Shown: positions 24,944 to 33,977 of the stretch, piece after piece
Layout: each line of letters starts with the position of its first letter
Position numbering within the stretch: the first letter of the stretch is position 1
DNA from: Candidatus Krumholzibacteriota bacterium
GTDB lineage: Bacteria; Krumholzibacteriota; Krumholzibacteriia; Krumholzibacteriales; Krumholzibacteriaceae
Length of the DNA: 64,000 nucleotides
Assembly: GCA_016931295.1 (NCBI GenBank)
Contig: JAFGEZ010000019.1
Location: forward strand, 22,456-86,455
Direction of reading: 5' to 3'
Program-made: the position numbers and the translations under genes
The notes under the pieces: model-generated
Database searches by the model: none
What the model was told of the DNA's origin: nothing
Seen by the model: only the letters and a program-made list of their open reading frames with translations

Positions 24944-25369
24944 ATGAAGCGGCAGAACACGATACCCGATATTCCGACGATCGTGCGGCAGGCGCTCCAC
25001 GGGCGGCTCTCGTCGCTCAATTTCCTGCTGCTCCTCGGCTTCTTCTCCACGATCGTGCTGCTCTACATCTCGCTGCACGTCCATTTCTTCTCCATCTCGC
25101 AGCAGATCGCCGACAGCACCGACCGGCTCGAGATGCTTCGCGGGCGGAACGTCGTGCTCACGGCGAGCTACAACGATCTCGTCTCGCCCGAGCGGATCAT
25201 CCCGATCGCGACGGGCTACGGCATGCGCGCGGGTTCGCCCGGCGAGATGACGCGTCTCGCCCTCTACGGGCGGGGCGGACGGGTGACCCGCGAGCACCTC
25301 GGTCTCGCGAAGGCGGCCACGGGCGGGGGGACGATCGCCCCCGAGGGAGCGAGCGTGGAGAAGAGATGA
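24944..25369 (+). CDS. ftsL: Cell division protein FtsL-like
   Basis: The 141-residue protein has a short basic cytoplasmic tail, one membrane helix at about residues 24-46 (LNFLLLLGFFSTIVLLYISL), and then a coiled-coil-like stretch (ISQQIADSTDRLEMLRGRNVVL) that ends in a PERIIPIATGYGM block. This bitopic layout and the position between rsmH and ftsI identify it as FtsL, the partner of FtsB and FtsQ in the divisome; sequence conservation of FtsL is poor in general. The C-terminal 35 residues are an extra Gly/Arg-rich tail. It overlaps ftsI by four bases. Confidence 0.8.
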   Translation: MKRQNTIPDIPTIVRQALHGRLSSLNFLLLLGFFSTIVLLYISLHVHFFSISQQIADSTDRLEMLRGRNVVLTASYNDLVSPERIIPIATGYGMRAGSPGEMTRLALYGRGGRVTREHLGLAKAATGGGTIAPEGASVEKR

Positions 25370-27474
25370 CGAGGCACGTTCCAGCCTGGCGATTGCGACT
25401 GCTGGCATTCTGCGCGGCCGCGATCGTCTGCGCTCTCCTCTACCGCCTCGTCCAGGTCCAGATCGTCCGGCACGTCCATTACAAGAACCGGGCCGACGGG
25501 CAATGGCACGAGCAGGTCGCTTGGCCGTCGCGCCGGGGAAGCATCCTCGACCGCAACGGGATGCCCCTCGCCGTGACGTCGCGCACCTGGGCGGTCGGCG
25601 TCACCCCGTCGCTCTTTCCCTGCGACGACGGGGCGATCGCCGGATTCGCCGAAGCCGTCGGCGTCTCCGTCCGCACCGTCCGCCGCGCCCTGCGGAAGGA
25701 CCGCCCCTACGTCCCGCTCGCCCGCGATCGCCGTCTCAACGAGGAGGCCGTCGGGCTCCTCTCCGCCATGCCCGGTGTCCGGCTCGATCCCAGCCCCGAC
25801 CGGATCCATCCCTTCGGCGCGGCCGCTCCCGGCCTCGTCGGCGCGGTGAACGACGAGGGGCGGGGGGTGAGCGGGATCGAGCAGGCCTTCGACTCCCTGC
25901 TCGCCGGCGAGGACGGCTGGTTCCTCGTCTCCAAGGACGCCCGCAGCAACGTGTTCCGGCCGGTCAACGCCCCCGGGCGCAAGCCGGTCGACGGGCGGGA
26001 CGTCTATTTGACGATCGATTCGCGGGTGCAGGCGATCGTCGACTTCGAGCTCGAGAAAGCCGTCGACCGGTACGGCGCGGCCGCGGGGATCTCGATCGTC
26101 CTCGACCCGCGCACCGGCGACATCCTCGCCCTCTCCGAGAAGCGCCGAGACGGCGGAGTTGCCGCCGGCGGCGAGGGCCTGATGTCGGTGAGCTGCATCT
26201 ACGAGCCCGGCTCCACCTTCAAGCTGGTCACCGACGCGTACCTGCTCGAACGGGGCGCGGTCGATCCCTACGACGTCTTCGACACCGAGGGGGGCGAGGT
26301 CGAGTTCGAGTTCGGCACCTTCCGGGACGATCACCGGGAGGACGCGTGGTACTCCTTCAAGGAATCCTTCGTCAAGTCGAGCAACGTCTGCACGATCAAG
26401 GCCGTGATGAACGCCGATCCCCGCGATTTCCACCGGTGGCTGCTCGACTTCGGATTCGGCGGGTGGACCGGTGTCGATCTTCCGGCCGAGTCGCGTGGCA
26501 CGCTCCGCGATCCCGGGGACTGGTCGGCGCGGTCCCTGCCCAGCATCGCGATCGGGCAGGAGATCGGCGTGACCGCGCTCCAGATGGCCCTCGCCTACGG
26601 GGCCCTGGCGAACGGGGGCGTGCTCACCTCTCCGCGGATCGCGCAGCGCACCGTCGACCGGGTTGGCGGCGATGCCCGGGAGATGCCGCCGCTGCAGGTG
26701 CGGCGCGTCTTCTCGGACGAGACGGCGGAACGGATGAAGGATTTCTGCGTCGCCGTCGTCAGGAAGGGGACGGGGCGGAAGGCCGCCGTGCCGGGCATGA
26801 CGGTGGCGGGAAAGACGGGGACGGCGCAGAAGGCCTCGGGAGGCAGGTACGTCCGCGGGCGGTACGTGGCGAGCTTCATCGGGTTCTGCCCCGCCGAGGA
26901 TCCCCGGCTCGTCTGTCTCGTTCTGCTCGACGAGCCGGCGTATCCGTACTGGTGGGGCGGGGAGTCGGCCGCCGTCGTCTTCCGGGGGATCGTCGGCGGG
27001 ATCAATCTCGCAACCGACATGCTCTGCCGGTCGGCCGACGGCGAGGTCGCCCTCGGCGAGCGGGAGGGCGGGACGTTCCGGGCCCCCTCCTTTCTCCGGC
27101 TGACCGAGCGGGACGCGATCCGTCTCGCCTCGGGAAGCGGGCTCGTCATCAGCGGCGCCGGCGAGGAAGACTGGATCGTCTGGTCGCAGTCGCCCGATCC
27201 CGGAACGCCGATGGAGCGGGGCGACGAAATCCGGCTGCTCTACCGTTCGCCGCGGCCGCTCGCCGGCACGGTCGCCGTCCCCGATTGCCGGGGGCTCTCG
27301 ATCCGCGAGGCGCGGCGGCTCCTGATCTCCTGCGGCCTGGAGAGCAGGATCGACGGCTCCGGCGAGGTGCGGCGGCAGACCCCGGAGCCGGGGCGTTCGG
27401 TGAAGCGCGGCGCGGCGGTCCGGCTGCGCTGCGAGACGAATCTCTCGATGGCCTCGCGGGGAGGCGGGCGATGA
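25366..27474 (+). CDS. ftsI: Penicillin-binding protein FtsI/SpoVD-type with two PASTA domains
   Basis: The 702-residue class B penicillin-binding protein has one N-terminal membrane helix (residues about 10-28) and RRGSILDRNGMPLA of the PBP dimer domain. The transpeptidase motifs are complete: S283-T-F-K, S338-S-N and K483-T-G. After about residue 570 come two PASTA-like repeats, the second reading VAVPDCRGLSIREARRLL. It cross-links septal peptidoglycan with FtsW. PASTA tails are typical of SpoVD/PBP2x and some FCB and Gram-positive FtsI, not of proteobacterial FtsI. It overlaps ftsL and murE by four bases each. Confidence 0.95.
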   Translation: MTRHVPAWRLRLLAFCAAAIVCALLYRLVQVQIVRHVHYKNRADGQWHEQVAWPSRRGSILDRNGMPLAVTSRTWAVGVTPSLFPCDDGAIAGFAEAVGVSVRTVRRALRKDRPYVPLARDRRLNEEAVGLLSAMPGVRLDPSPDRIHPFGAAAPGLVGAVNDEGRGVSGIEQAFDSLLAGEDGWFLVSKDARSNVFRPVNAPGRKPVDGRDVYLTIDSRVQAIVDFELEKAVDRYGAAAGISIVLDPRTGDILALSEKRRDGGVAAGGEGLMSVSCIYEPGSTFKLVTDAYLLERGAVDPYDVFDTEGGEVEFEFGTFRDDHREDAWYSFKESFVKSSNVCTIKAVMNADPRDFHRWLLDFGFGGWTGVDLPAESRGTLRDPGDWSARSLPSIAIGQEIGVTALQMALAYGALANGGVLTSPRIAQRTVDRVGGDAREMPPLQVRRVFSDETAERMKDFCVAVVRKGTGRKAAVPGMTVAGKTGTAQKASGGRYVRGRYVASFIGFCPAEDPRLVCLVLLDEPAYPYWWGGESAAVVFRGIVGGINLATDMLCRSADGEVALGEREGGTFRAPSFLRLTERDAIRLASGSGLVISGAGEEDWIVWSQSPDPGTPMERGDEIRLLYRSPRPLAGTVAVPDCRGLSIREARRLLISCGLESRIDGSGEVRRQTPEPGRSVKRGAAVRLRCETNLSMASRGGGR

Positions 27475-28973
27475 TGCTGACGGCGCTGGGCGCGGGGATC
27501 GGCCGTGTGGAATCCGCGGCCGCGGGGGCGGTCGAGGTGTCCGGCATCGCGATCGACACGCGGGAGATGACCGGCGGCGAGCTCTTCGTCGCGATCCGCG
27601 GCGGGCGGGCCGACGGACTCGATTTCATCGACGAGGCCGTGCAACTCGGCGCGTCGGCGGTGGCGGCGGACCGGCACGTCGAGACGACGGTTCCCGTCTT
27701 GCGGGTGCGCGACGGCGCGGAGGCCGCCGCACTTCTCGCCCGGCGGTTCTACGGCGAGCCGGACCGGGACATGACCCTCGCCGGCGTCACCGGCACCAAC
27801 GGCAAGACCTCCGTCTGCTTCCTGTTGCGCTCCATACTCGGCGGCGACCGCGGTCCGGCGGGTATCATCGGGACGGTCGGCTCCGGGGCGGGCGACCATC
27901 TCGACGCGACGGCCAACACGACGCCCTCCCCGGTCGAGACGAATCGCCTTCTCGCCGGCTTCCGCGACGCGGGATGCCGGTCGGCCGTGATGGAGGTGAG
28001 CTCGCACGCGACAATCCAGAAGCGGATCGCCGGGCTCGAGTTCGACGCGGCCGTTTACACGAACATCACCCGCGACCATCTCGACTATCACGGCACCTTC
28101 GAGAATTACCGCCGGGCGAAGGAGCTCTTCGCCCGCTCGCTCGTCGGGTCGGATCGGGAGAAGAAACCGGGCGTTCTCGTCTACAACGTGGACGACCGCC
28201 ACGTGCGGGAGATCGGCGAGGAATTCGCGGGACAAACGGTCTCCTACGGGATCGAGCGCCCTGCTGACGTCCGTGCCGCCGGACTCGAGGCGGATCTCGA
28301 AGGGACCCGTTTCACCATCGAGGCGGGAACGGGCGAGACGCCGGTTCGCCTGCGTCTGCTCGGCCGCTTTTCCGCGATGAACGCGCTCGCCGCCGCCGCG
28401 GCGGCCACGGCCCTCGGCATCCCCCCGGACGCGATCCGGCGCGGGCTCGAGGAGGCGCCGGCCGTTCCCGGACGCTTCCAGCTCGTCTCCCGGCCCGGCG
28501 GCCCCTCGATCGTCGTCGACTACGCGCACACCCCCGACGCCCTCGAGCGGGTGCTCGGGTTCTGCGCCGAGCTGGGCGCGAAGCGGATCGTGACCGTCTT
28601 CGGATGCGGGGGCGACCGGGACCGCGGCAAGCGTCCCGAGATGGGCCGGATCGCCGCCCGGTTCAGCGACGAGGTCGTCGTCACCGACGACAATCCGCGC
28701 ACCGAGGACCCGGCGGCGATCGTCGCGGACATCCTCGAGGGGCTCCGCGGCGGATCGACCCCCTTCGAGGTCGTCGCCGACCGCGGCGAGGCGATCCGGC
28801 GGGCGGTGGAGGGCGCATCGGCGGGCGAGATCGTCGTGATCGCCGGCAAGGGCCACGAAGACTACCAGATCGTCGGCGACGAGCGGCGGCATTTCAGCGA
28901 CGTCGAGGAGGCCCGCAGGGCGCTCCGGTCGACGGGGGGACGGGATGAAGCGGGGGGACGGGATGAAGACTGA
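27471..28973 (+). CDS. murE: UDP-N-acetylmuramoyl-tripeptide synthetase, meso-DAP type
   Basis: The 500-residue Mur ligase has the ATP loop GVTGTNGKTS near residues 105-114, the VEVSSHA strand, TNITRDHLDYHGTFENY with the carbamylated-lysine neighbourhood, and DNPR at residues 407-410. DNPR marks enzymes that add meso-diaminopimelate rather than lysine. The enzyme makes UDP-MurNAc-L-Ala-D-Glu-mDAP in the cytoplasm. The last residues are a GGRDEA-GGRDED repeat, created by an 18-bp tandem duplication that also carries the starts of murF. Confidence 0.96.
   Translation: MMLTALGAGIGRVESAAAGAVEVSGIAIDTREMTGGELFVAIRGGRADGLDFIDEAVQLGASAVAADRHVETTVPVLRVRDGAEAAALLARRFYGEPDRDMTLAGVTGTNGKTSVCFLLRSILGGDRGPAGIIGTVGSGAGDHLDATANTTPSPVETNRLLAGFRDAGCRSAVMEVSSHATIQKRIAGLEFDAAVYTNITRDHLDYHGTFENYRRAKELFARSLVGSDREKKPGVLVYNVDDRHVREIGEEFAGQTVSYGIERPADVRAAGLEADLEGTRFTIEAGTGETPVRLRLLGRFSAMNALAAAAAATALGIPPDAIRRGLEEAPAVPGRFQLVSRPGGPSIVVDYAHTPDALERVLGFCAELGAKRIVTVFGCGGDRDRGKRPEMGRIAARFSDEVVVTDDNPRTEDPAAIVADILEGLRGGSTPFEVVADRGEAIRRAVEGASAGEIVVIAGKGHEDYQIVGDERRHFSDVEEARRALRSTGGRDEAGGRDED
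28933..28968 (+). repeat. Perfect 18-bp tandem duplication across the murE end and murF start
   Basis: Bases 28933-28950 and 28951-28968 are identical: C, six G, A, C, three G, then ATGAAG. Each copy holds a G-rich pseudo Shine-Dalgarno sequence and an ATG in the murF frame. In the murE frame the duplication adds a second GGRDE hexapeptide. Confidence 0.85.
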
Positions 28974-30360
28974 TCGCGCATGGATCGCGCGCGCCCTCGC
29001 GGCGGCGGGCTACGAGGGGCCGGAGCCGTCGGGCGGAACGGTCGATGGAGTCACGATCGACACGCGCGCCGGATGCGAGGGCGCCCTCTTCGTCGCCCTT
29101 CCCGGCTCGGAGGCGGACGGCCACGACTTCGTCGCCGACGCGGCGGCGCGGGGCGCGGCGGCCGTGCTCGTTTCCCTCGACCGGGCGAATGGAATCGACG
29201 CGGGCGAGGCGACGGTCTTCGCCGTGCCCGACCCGCTCGCCGGGCTGCAGGCGCTCGCCGCCGCCTGGCGAAACGAAGTCGATCCGGTCACCGTGGGGAT
29301 AACGGGGACCAACGGGAAGACGAACACGAAGGAGCTCGTCGCGGCGGTGCTCCGCACGCGGCACCGCGTCCACGCGACGCCCGGCAATCTCAACAACCAC
29401 ATCGGCCTGCCACTCACGCTCCTCGGCATGGAGAGCGGGGCGGAGGTCCTCGTGGCCGAGATGGGAGCCAGCCATGCCGGCGAGATCCGCGCGCTCGCGG
29501 CGATCGCCTGCCCCTCGACGGGGGTCGTCACCAACATCGGTCCGGGGCACCTCGCGTTCTTCGAGACCCTCGACGGTGTGGCCGCGGCGAAGGCGGAGCT
29601 CCTCGAGGCCCTGCCGGCCGACGGAACCGCCGTCATCCCGGCCGACGACGAATTCCGCCTCTTCCTCGCCGGGCGGTCGCCCGCCCCCGTCCTCTCCTTC
29701 GGTTTCGCCGCGGACGCCGACGTGCGGGTGGAGGCGGCCGAGCGGACCGGGTCGGGATACCGGTGCCTGATCGGCGGCACGGCGGTGGAGATCCCCCGTT
29801 TCGGGCGCCACCATCTCCTCAACGCGGCCGCGGCCCTCGCCGTGGGACGCGTTCTCGGCGTCGACGGCGAGGCGGCCGCCCGCGCCCTCGCCGACGCGCC
29901 CCCGCCCCCCGGGCGCGGGGGGATCTCGCGGATCGGCGGGGTGACGATCGTCGACGAGACCTACAACGCCAATCCGGCTTCCCTGCGGGCGGCCGTCGAG
30001 GCGTTCATGGAGCTTCCCGTCGAGGGGAAGCGCTGGCTCGTGCTCGGCGACATGCTCGAGTTGGGCGGGGAGAGCGCCGTCCTGCACGCCGAATCCGGGG
30101 TCTTCTGCGGCAAGGCGGGCGTCGACGGGCTCGTGACGATCGGCAGCGAGACGATCGAGATCAGCCGCGCCGCGGCGCTTCAGCGCAAGGCGCCGCCCGC
30201 GATCAGCCATTTCCTCGATCCCGTCTCTCTCGCCGCGTATCTCGCGGAACGGACCGGGCCCGGCGACGCCCTGCTCGTGAAGGGGTCCCGGGGCTCGCGC
30301 ATGGAACTCGTCATCGAGGCCCTGCGCCGGCTCGCCGGCGGCGGAACGGAGGAGGCCTGA
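28963..30360 (+). CDS. murF: UDP-N-acetylmuramoyl-tripeptide--D-alanyl-D-alanine ligase
   Basis: From ATG 28963 the protein has 465 residues; the first ATG, 18 bases earlier at 28945 in the upstream copy of the duplication, would give 471. The ligase shows GITGTNGKTNTKELV near residues 108-122, ATPGNLNNHIGLPLTLL, AEMGASHAGEI, VVTNIGPGHLAFF and DETYNANPASLRAA, all typical of MurF. It adds D-Ala-D-Ala to UDP-MurNAc-tripeptide, completing the pentapeptide. It overlaps murE by eleven bases and mraY by one. Confidence 0.95.
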   Translation: MKTDRAWIARALAAAGYEGPEPSGGTVDGVTIDTRAGCEGALFVALPGSEADGHDFVADAAARGAAAVLVSLDRANGIDAGEATVFAVPDPLAGLQALAAAWRNEVDPVTVGITGTNGKTNTKELVAAVLRTRHRVHATPGNLNNHIGLPLTLLGMESGAEVLVAEMGASHAGEIRALAAIACPSTGVVTNIGPGHLAFFETLDGVAAAKAELLEALPADGTAVIPADDEFRLFLAGRSPAPVLSFGFAADADVRVEAAERTGSGYRCLIGGTAVEIPRFGRHHLLNAAAALAVGRVLGVDGEAAARALADAPPPPGRGGISRIGGVTIVDETYNANPASLRAAVEAFMELPVEGKRWLVLGDMLELGGESAVLHAESGVFCGKAGVDGLVTIGSETIEISRAAALQRKAPPAISHFLDPVSLAAYLAERTGPGDALLVKGSRGSRMELVIEALRRLAGGGTEEA

Positions 30361-31445
30361 TGCTCTACCATCTCCTCTATCCGCTCCGGGACGCTTTCTT
30401 CGCGTTCAACGTCTTCCGCTACATCACCTTCCGGGCGGCCTACGCGACGGTCACCGCCCTGCTGATCTGCTTCGTCTTCGGGCCGCGCCTGATCCGTCTC
30501 CTCGCGCGTCTCCAGCGCGGACACGGGGTCAGGGAGGACGTGCCGGAGACGCACAACCGGAAGATCGGCACGCCGACGATGGGGGGGATCCTCATCATCG
30601 CGGGCGTCGTCTTCCCAACGGTGCTCTGGGCCGACATGGGCAACTCCTTTATCCGGCTCGTGCTCGTCGTGACGGTCTGGACCGGGCTGATCGGCTTCTG
30701 GGACGACTGGCTCAGCGTCGTCAAGAAACGGAACAAGGGTCTCGTGGGGCGCTACAAGCTCCTCGGGCAGCTGGTATTCGGGGCGGTTCTCGGACTCTTC
30801 CTCTACCTCAACCCACTCGTCCAGGAGGGCGTGACGAGGACCGCCATCCCTTTCTTCAAGGACCTCTACATCGACTGGGGGCTCTTCTACATCCCCCTCG
30901 TGATGCTCGTCGTGACGGGCACGTCGAACGCCGTCAATCTCGCCGACGGTCTCGACGGCCTCGCCGCCGGCACGGGGGCCTTCTGCTTTTTCGCCTTCGC
31001 CGCCCTCGCCTACCTGACGGGAAACCGCGTCTTCGCCGACTACCTGAACATCACCTACATGGAGGGGGCGGGGGAGCTGGCGATCTACTGCATGTCGATG
31101 GTGGGGGCCACGCTCGGCTTCCTGTGGTTCAACGCCCACCCGGCGCAGATCTTCATGGGCGACACCGGATCGCTCGCCCTCGGCGGGGCGCTCGGCACGG
31201 TGGCCGTTCTTCTCAAGCGCGAGCTGCTCCTCGTCGTGATCGGGGGGATCTTCGTCGCCGAGGCCCTCTCGGTGATCATCCAGGTCGTCTCCTTCCGGCT
31301 CACGGGGAAGCGGGTCTTCTTGATGGCGCCCCTGCATCACCACTTCGAGCTCAAGGGGTGGGCGGAGAGCAAGATCGTCGTACGCGTATGGATCATCGCG
31401 GTGCTGCTGGTGCTGCTGTCCATCAGCTCGCTGAAACTGCAGTGA
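30360..31445 (+). CDS. mraY: Phospho-N-acetylmuramoyl-pentapeptide transferase
   Basis: The 361-residue protein has ten membrane helices in the MraY pattern. Signature motifs are KIGTPTMGGI, GFWDDWL, NAVNLADGLDGLAAG with the magnesium-binding aspartates, GDTGSLALGG, and APLHHHFELKGW near the C terminus. It moves phospho-MurNAc-pentapeptide from UDP to undecaprenyl phosphate, making lipid I on the inner face of the membrane. The ATG shares its A with the murF stop codon. Confidence 0.97.
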   Translation: MLYHLLYPLRDAFFAFNVFRYITFRAAYATVTALLICFVFGPRLIRLLARLQRGHGVREDVPETHNRKIGTPTMGGILIIAGVVFPTVLWADMGNSFIRLVLVVTVWTGLIGFWDDWLSVVKKRNKGLVGRYKLLGQLVFGAVLGLFLYLNPLVQEGVTRTAIPFFKDLYIDWGLFYIPLVMLVVTGTSNAVNLADGLDGLAAGTGAFCFFAFAALAYLTGNRVFADYLNITYMEGAGELAIYCMSMVGATLGFLWFNAHPAQIFMGDTGSLALGGALGTVAVLLKRELLLVVIGGIFVAEALSVIIQVVSFRLTGKRVFLMAPLHHHFELKGWAESKIVVRVWIIAVLLVLLSISSLKLQ

Positions 31446-31455
31446 CGGGATCGGA

Positions 31456-32808
31456 ATGATGACAAGGATGCAGACGACAGGAGAGGGATACCGGGGAAAG
31501 CGGGTGCTCGTTCTCGGGCTCGCGCGGAGCGGGCGCGCCGCGATGCGGCTCCTCTCCGCGGCGGGAGCCGACGTCCTCGGCGCCGACGAGAAGGGCGGGA
31601 TCGAGGGGGTCGAGGGGGCGGTTTGCCTCGGGCCATTCTCGGCGGAGCTTCTCGACGGGCGGGACGAGGTGATCCTCTCCCCGGGCATCCCGATCGACCA
31701 TCCGATCGTCCTGGCCGCGGCGGAACGCGGGATCCCCGTGACCGGCGAGCTGGCTTTCGGCGCGCGGTTCGTCCGGGCGCCGATCGTCGCCGTGACCGGC
31801 ACGAACGGCAAATCGACGACCGTCTCCATGATCGGGGCGATCCTCGACGCGGCGGGGATCCCCGCGATCGTCGCGGGGAACGTCGGCCTGCCCCTCTCGG
31901 AGGTTGCCGCCGATCTCGGGCCCGACGGCGTCTGCGTTCTCGAGGTGAGTTCCTTCCAGCTCGAGGCGGCGGCGGATTTCCGCGCGCGCGCCGCGGGGAT
32001 CCTCAACATGACCCCCGATCACCTCGACCGGTACGCCGACGCGGAGGCCTACTACGCGGCGAAGCTGCGTATCGCGAAAAACGCCAGACCGGACGATCTC
32101 TTCTTCTTCAACGCCGAGGACGAACGCTGCCGCGCGGCGGCGGCGGCCTTCCCCGGCGAAACCGTTTCCTTCAGCGTCCGCCGCGCGCTCGACGCTGGGG
32201 TCTTCCTCGACGGCGACAGACTGGTGCGGGCCTCGGCGGGCAGGCGGGAGACGATCATGCGCCGCGGAGAGCTCGGCGTCGTCGGCACGCACAACGTCGA
32301 GAACGCCCTCGCCGCCATCGCCGCCCTGTCGTGGCTCGATGTGCCCGCGGCGGCGATTTGCCGGGCGCTCGCCGGTTTCCGCGGGCTTCCGCACCGGATG
32401 GAACTCGTCGCGGTGCTGGACGGCGTCTCCTGGTACAACGATTCCAAGGCGACGAACGTCGAGGCGGCCGTCAAGAGCCTCGAGGGGCTCGATGCGCCGG
32501 TCGTCCTCATCGCCGGCGGACACGACAAGGGCGGGGACTTCACGAAGCTCCTCGCCGTGCGGGACCGGCTCGTCGCCGTCATCACGATCGGTGAGGCGGC
32601 GCCCCTGATCGAGGAGGCCCTCGGGGGCCGGGTCCCGGTCGCGGGCGCCTCGGTGATGCAGCGGGCCGTCGAGACGGCGGCGCGCACCGCGACCGCCGGC
32701 CAGCTCGTCGTTCTGTCGCCAGCCTGCGCGAGCTTCGACCAGTTCGAGGACTTCGAGCACCGCGGAGAGGTCTTCCGCGCGTGCGTCCGCGCCCTGGAGG
32801 AACGGTGA
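31456..32808 (+). CDS. murD: UDP-N-acetylmuramoylalanine--D-glutamate ligase
   Basis: The 450-residue Mur ligase begins, after a short tail, with RVLVLGLARSGRAAMRLL and then EVILSPGIP, both typical of MurD. VAVTGTNGKSTTVSMI is the ATP loop near residues 112-127. It also has LEVSSFQLE, LNMTPDHLDRY, YNDSKATNVEA and LSPACASFDQFEDFEHRGEVF near the end. It adds D-glutamate to UDP-MurNAc-L-Ala. The start could be any of three close in-frame ATGs (31456, 31459, 31468); the first is used here. Its stop shares one base with the ftsW ATG. Confidence 0.96.
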   Translation: MMTRMQTTGEGYRGKRVLVLGLARSGRAAMRLLSAAGADVLGADEKGGIEGVEGAVCLGPFSAELLDGRDEVILSPGIPIDHPIVLAAAERGIPVTGELAFGARFVRAPIVAVTGTNGKSTTVSMIGAILDAAGIPAIVAGNVGLPLSEVAADLGPDGVCVLEVSSFQLEAAADFRARAAGILNMTPDHLDRYADAEAYYAAKLRIAKNARPDDLFFFNAEDERCRAAAAAFPGETVSFSVRRALDAGVFLDGDRLVRASAGRRETIMRRGELGVVGTHNVENALAAIAALSWLDVPAAAICRALAGFRGLPHRMELVAVLDGVSWYNDSKATNVEAAVKSLEGLDAPVVLIAGGHDKGGDFTKLLAVRDRLVAVITIGEAAPLIEEALGGRVPVAGASVMQRAVETAARTATAGQLVVLSPACASFDQFEDFEHRGEVFRACVRALEER

Positions 32809-33977
32809 TGAGACGGGAGAGCCCCGCATACGATCGCGCGATGCTCTACGCCGTGCTCGTCCTCACGGCGATCGGGCTCGTGATGGTGATGTCCGCCAGC
32901 CAGATCGTCGCCCGGCAGAAATTCAGTTCCCCCTTCTTCTTCCTCGAACGCCACGCCGTGCGGCTCGCCGTCGGTCTCGCGCTCATGTTCCTCCTCATGC
33001 GCGTGCCCTACGGGATCTATCGCCGCGTCGCCCCCTGGTTCCTCGTGGCGGGGTTCGTCCTCCTCGTGGCGCTCTTCCCCTGGGGACGGCGCATACGCGG
33101 CTCGAACAGGTGGCTCTTCCTCCCCCTGCTCAATTTCATGCTGCAGCCGGTCGAGCTGGCGAAGATCGCGCTCATCATTTTCCTCTCCGCGAAACTCGCC
33201 GGCTGGCGCCGGCCGGAGAACTTCCGCGAGCACGTCCTTCCCCTGCTCGGCGCGGGGCTGGCCATGGCCGCCCTCGTCGTCTGCCAGCCGAACGTCTCGA
33301 ACGCCGTGTTCATCATTCTTCTCACGTTCACGATGCTCTTCATCGGAGGGTGCCGCACGCTCCACCTCCTCAGCGCCGGGGCGGCGATCATCGCCGCCTC
33401 GGCGCCCTTCCTGTACCGTTTCGGGCACGTGAGCGGCCGGGTGCGCTCCTTTCTCGGGGGCGGGGCGGATGCCGACGGCCTGGGCTACCACGTCGACCAG
33501 TCGCTGATCGCGCTCGGTTCCGGCTTCCTCTTCGGCGCGGGACCGGGCCGCGGCCACCAGAAGTACAATTTCCTGCCCGACGCGCACACCGACTTCATCT
33601 ATTCGATCATCGGCGAGGAACTGGGAATCATCGGGACGGCCTGCGTCCTGGCCCTCTTCGCCTTCCTGCTGCTGCGGGCGATCCGCGCCGCGCGACGCGT
33701 ACCCGACCGTTTCGGTGCGCTCCTCGCCCTGGGGATCGGCTTCTCGATCGCCGGGACGGCCTTCATCAACATGTCGATGACGCTCGGCCTCCTGCCGACC
33801 GCGGGGCTCCCGCTCCCCTTCGTCTCCTACGGCGGCTCGTCGCTGATGACGTCGCTCGCCGCGACGGGGATTTTGCTGAACGTCTCCCGCCACGGACCGG
33901 TTGTCGCGACGACCGCGAAAAAGCGGAACGGACGGCGGCGCGTCTACGCGCGGCGGGTAGGGGAGGCGGTCGCATGA
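32808..33977 (+). CDS. ftsW: Septal peptidoglycan polymerase FtsW (SEDS family)
   Basis: The 389-residue protein has about ten membrane helices of the SEDS family. Recognizable motifs are MVMSASQIVA at the first helix, LNFMLQPVELAKI, DAHTDFIYSIIGEELG with the catalytic aspartate loop, and LLPTAGLPLPFVSYGGSSLM. It polymerizes lipid II into glycan strands at the septum, paired with FtsI. ATG 32808 overlaps the murD stop; the frame extends nine codons upstream without a ribosome site. A basic cytoplasmic tail follows the last helix. Confidence 0.95.
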   Translation: MRRESPAYDRAMLYAVLVLTAIGLVMVMSASQIVARQKFSSPFFFLERHAVRLAVGLALMFLLMRVPYGIYRRVAPWFLVAGFVLLVALFPWGRRIRGSNRWLFLPLLNFMLQPVELAKIALIIFLSAKLAGWRRPENFREHVLPLLGAGLAMAALVVCQPNVSNAVFIILLTFTMLFIGGCRTLHLLSAGAAIIAASAPFLYRFGHVSGRVRSFLGGGADADGLGYHVDQSLIALGSGFLFGAGPGRGHQKYNFLPDAHTDFIYSIIGEELGIIGTACVLALFAFLLLRAIRAARRVPDRFGALLALGIGFSIAGTAFINMSMTLGLLPTAGLPLPFVSYGGSSLMTSLAATGILLNVSRHGPVVATTAKKRNGRRRVYARRVGEAVA

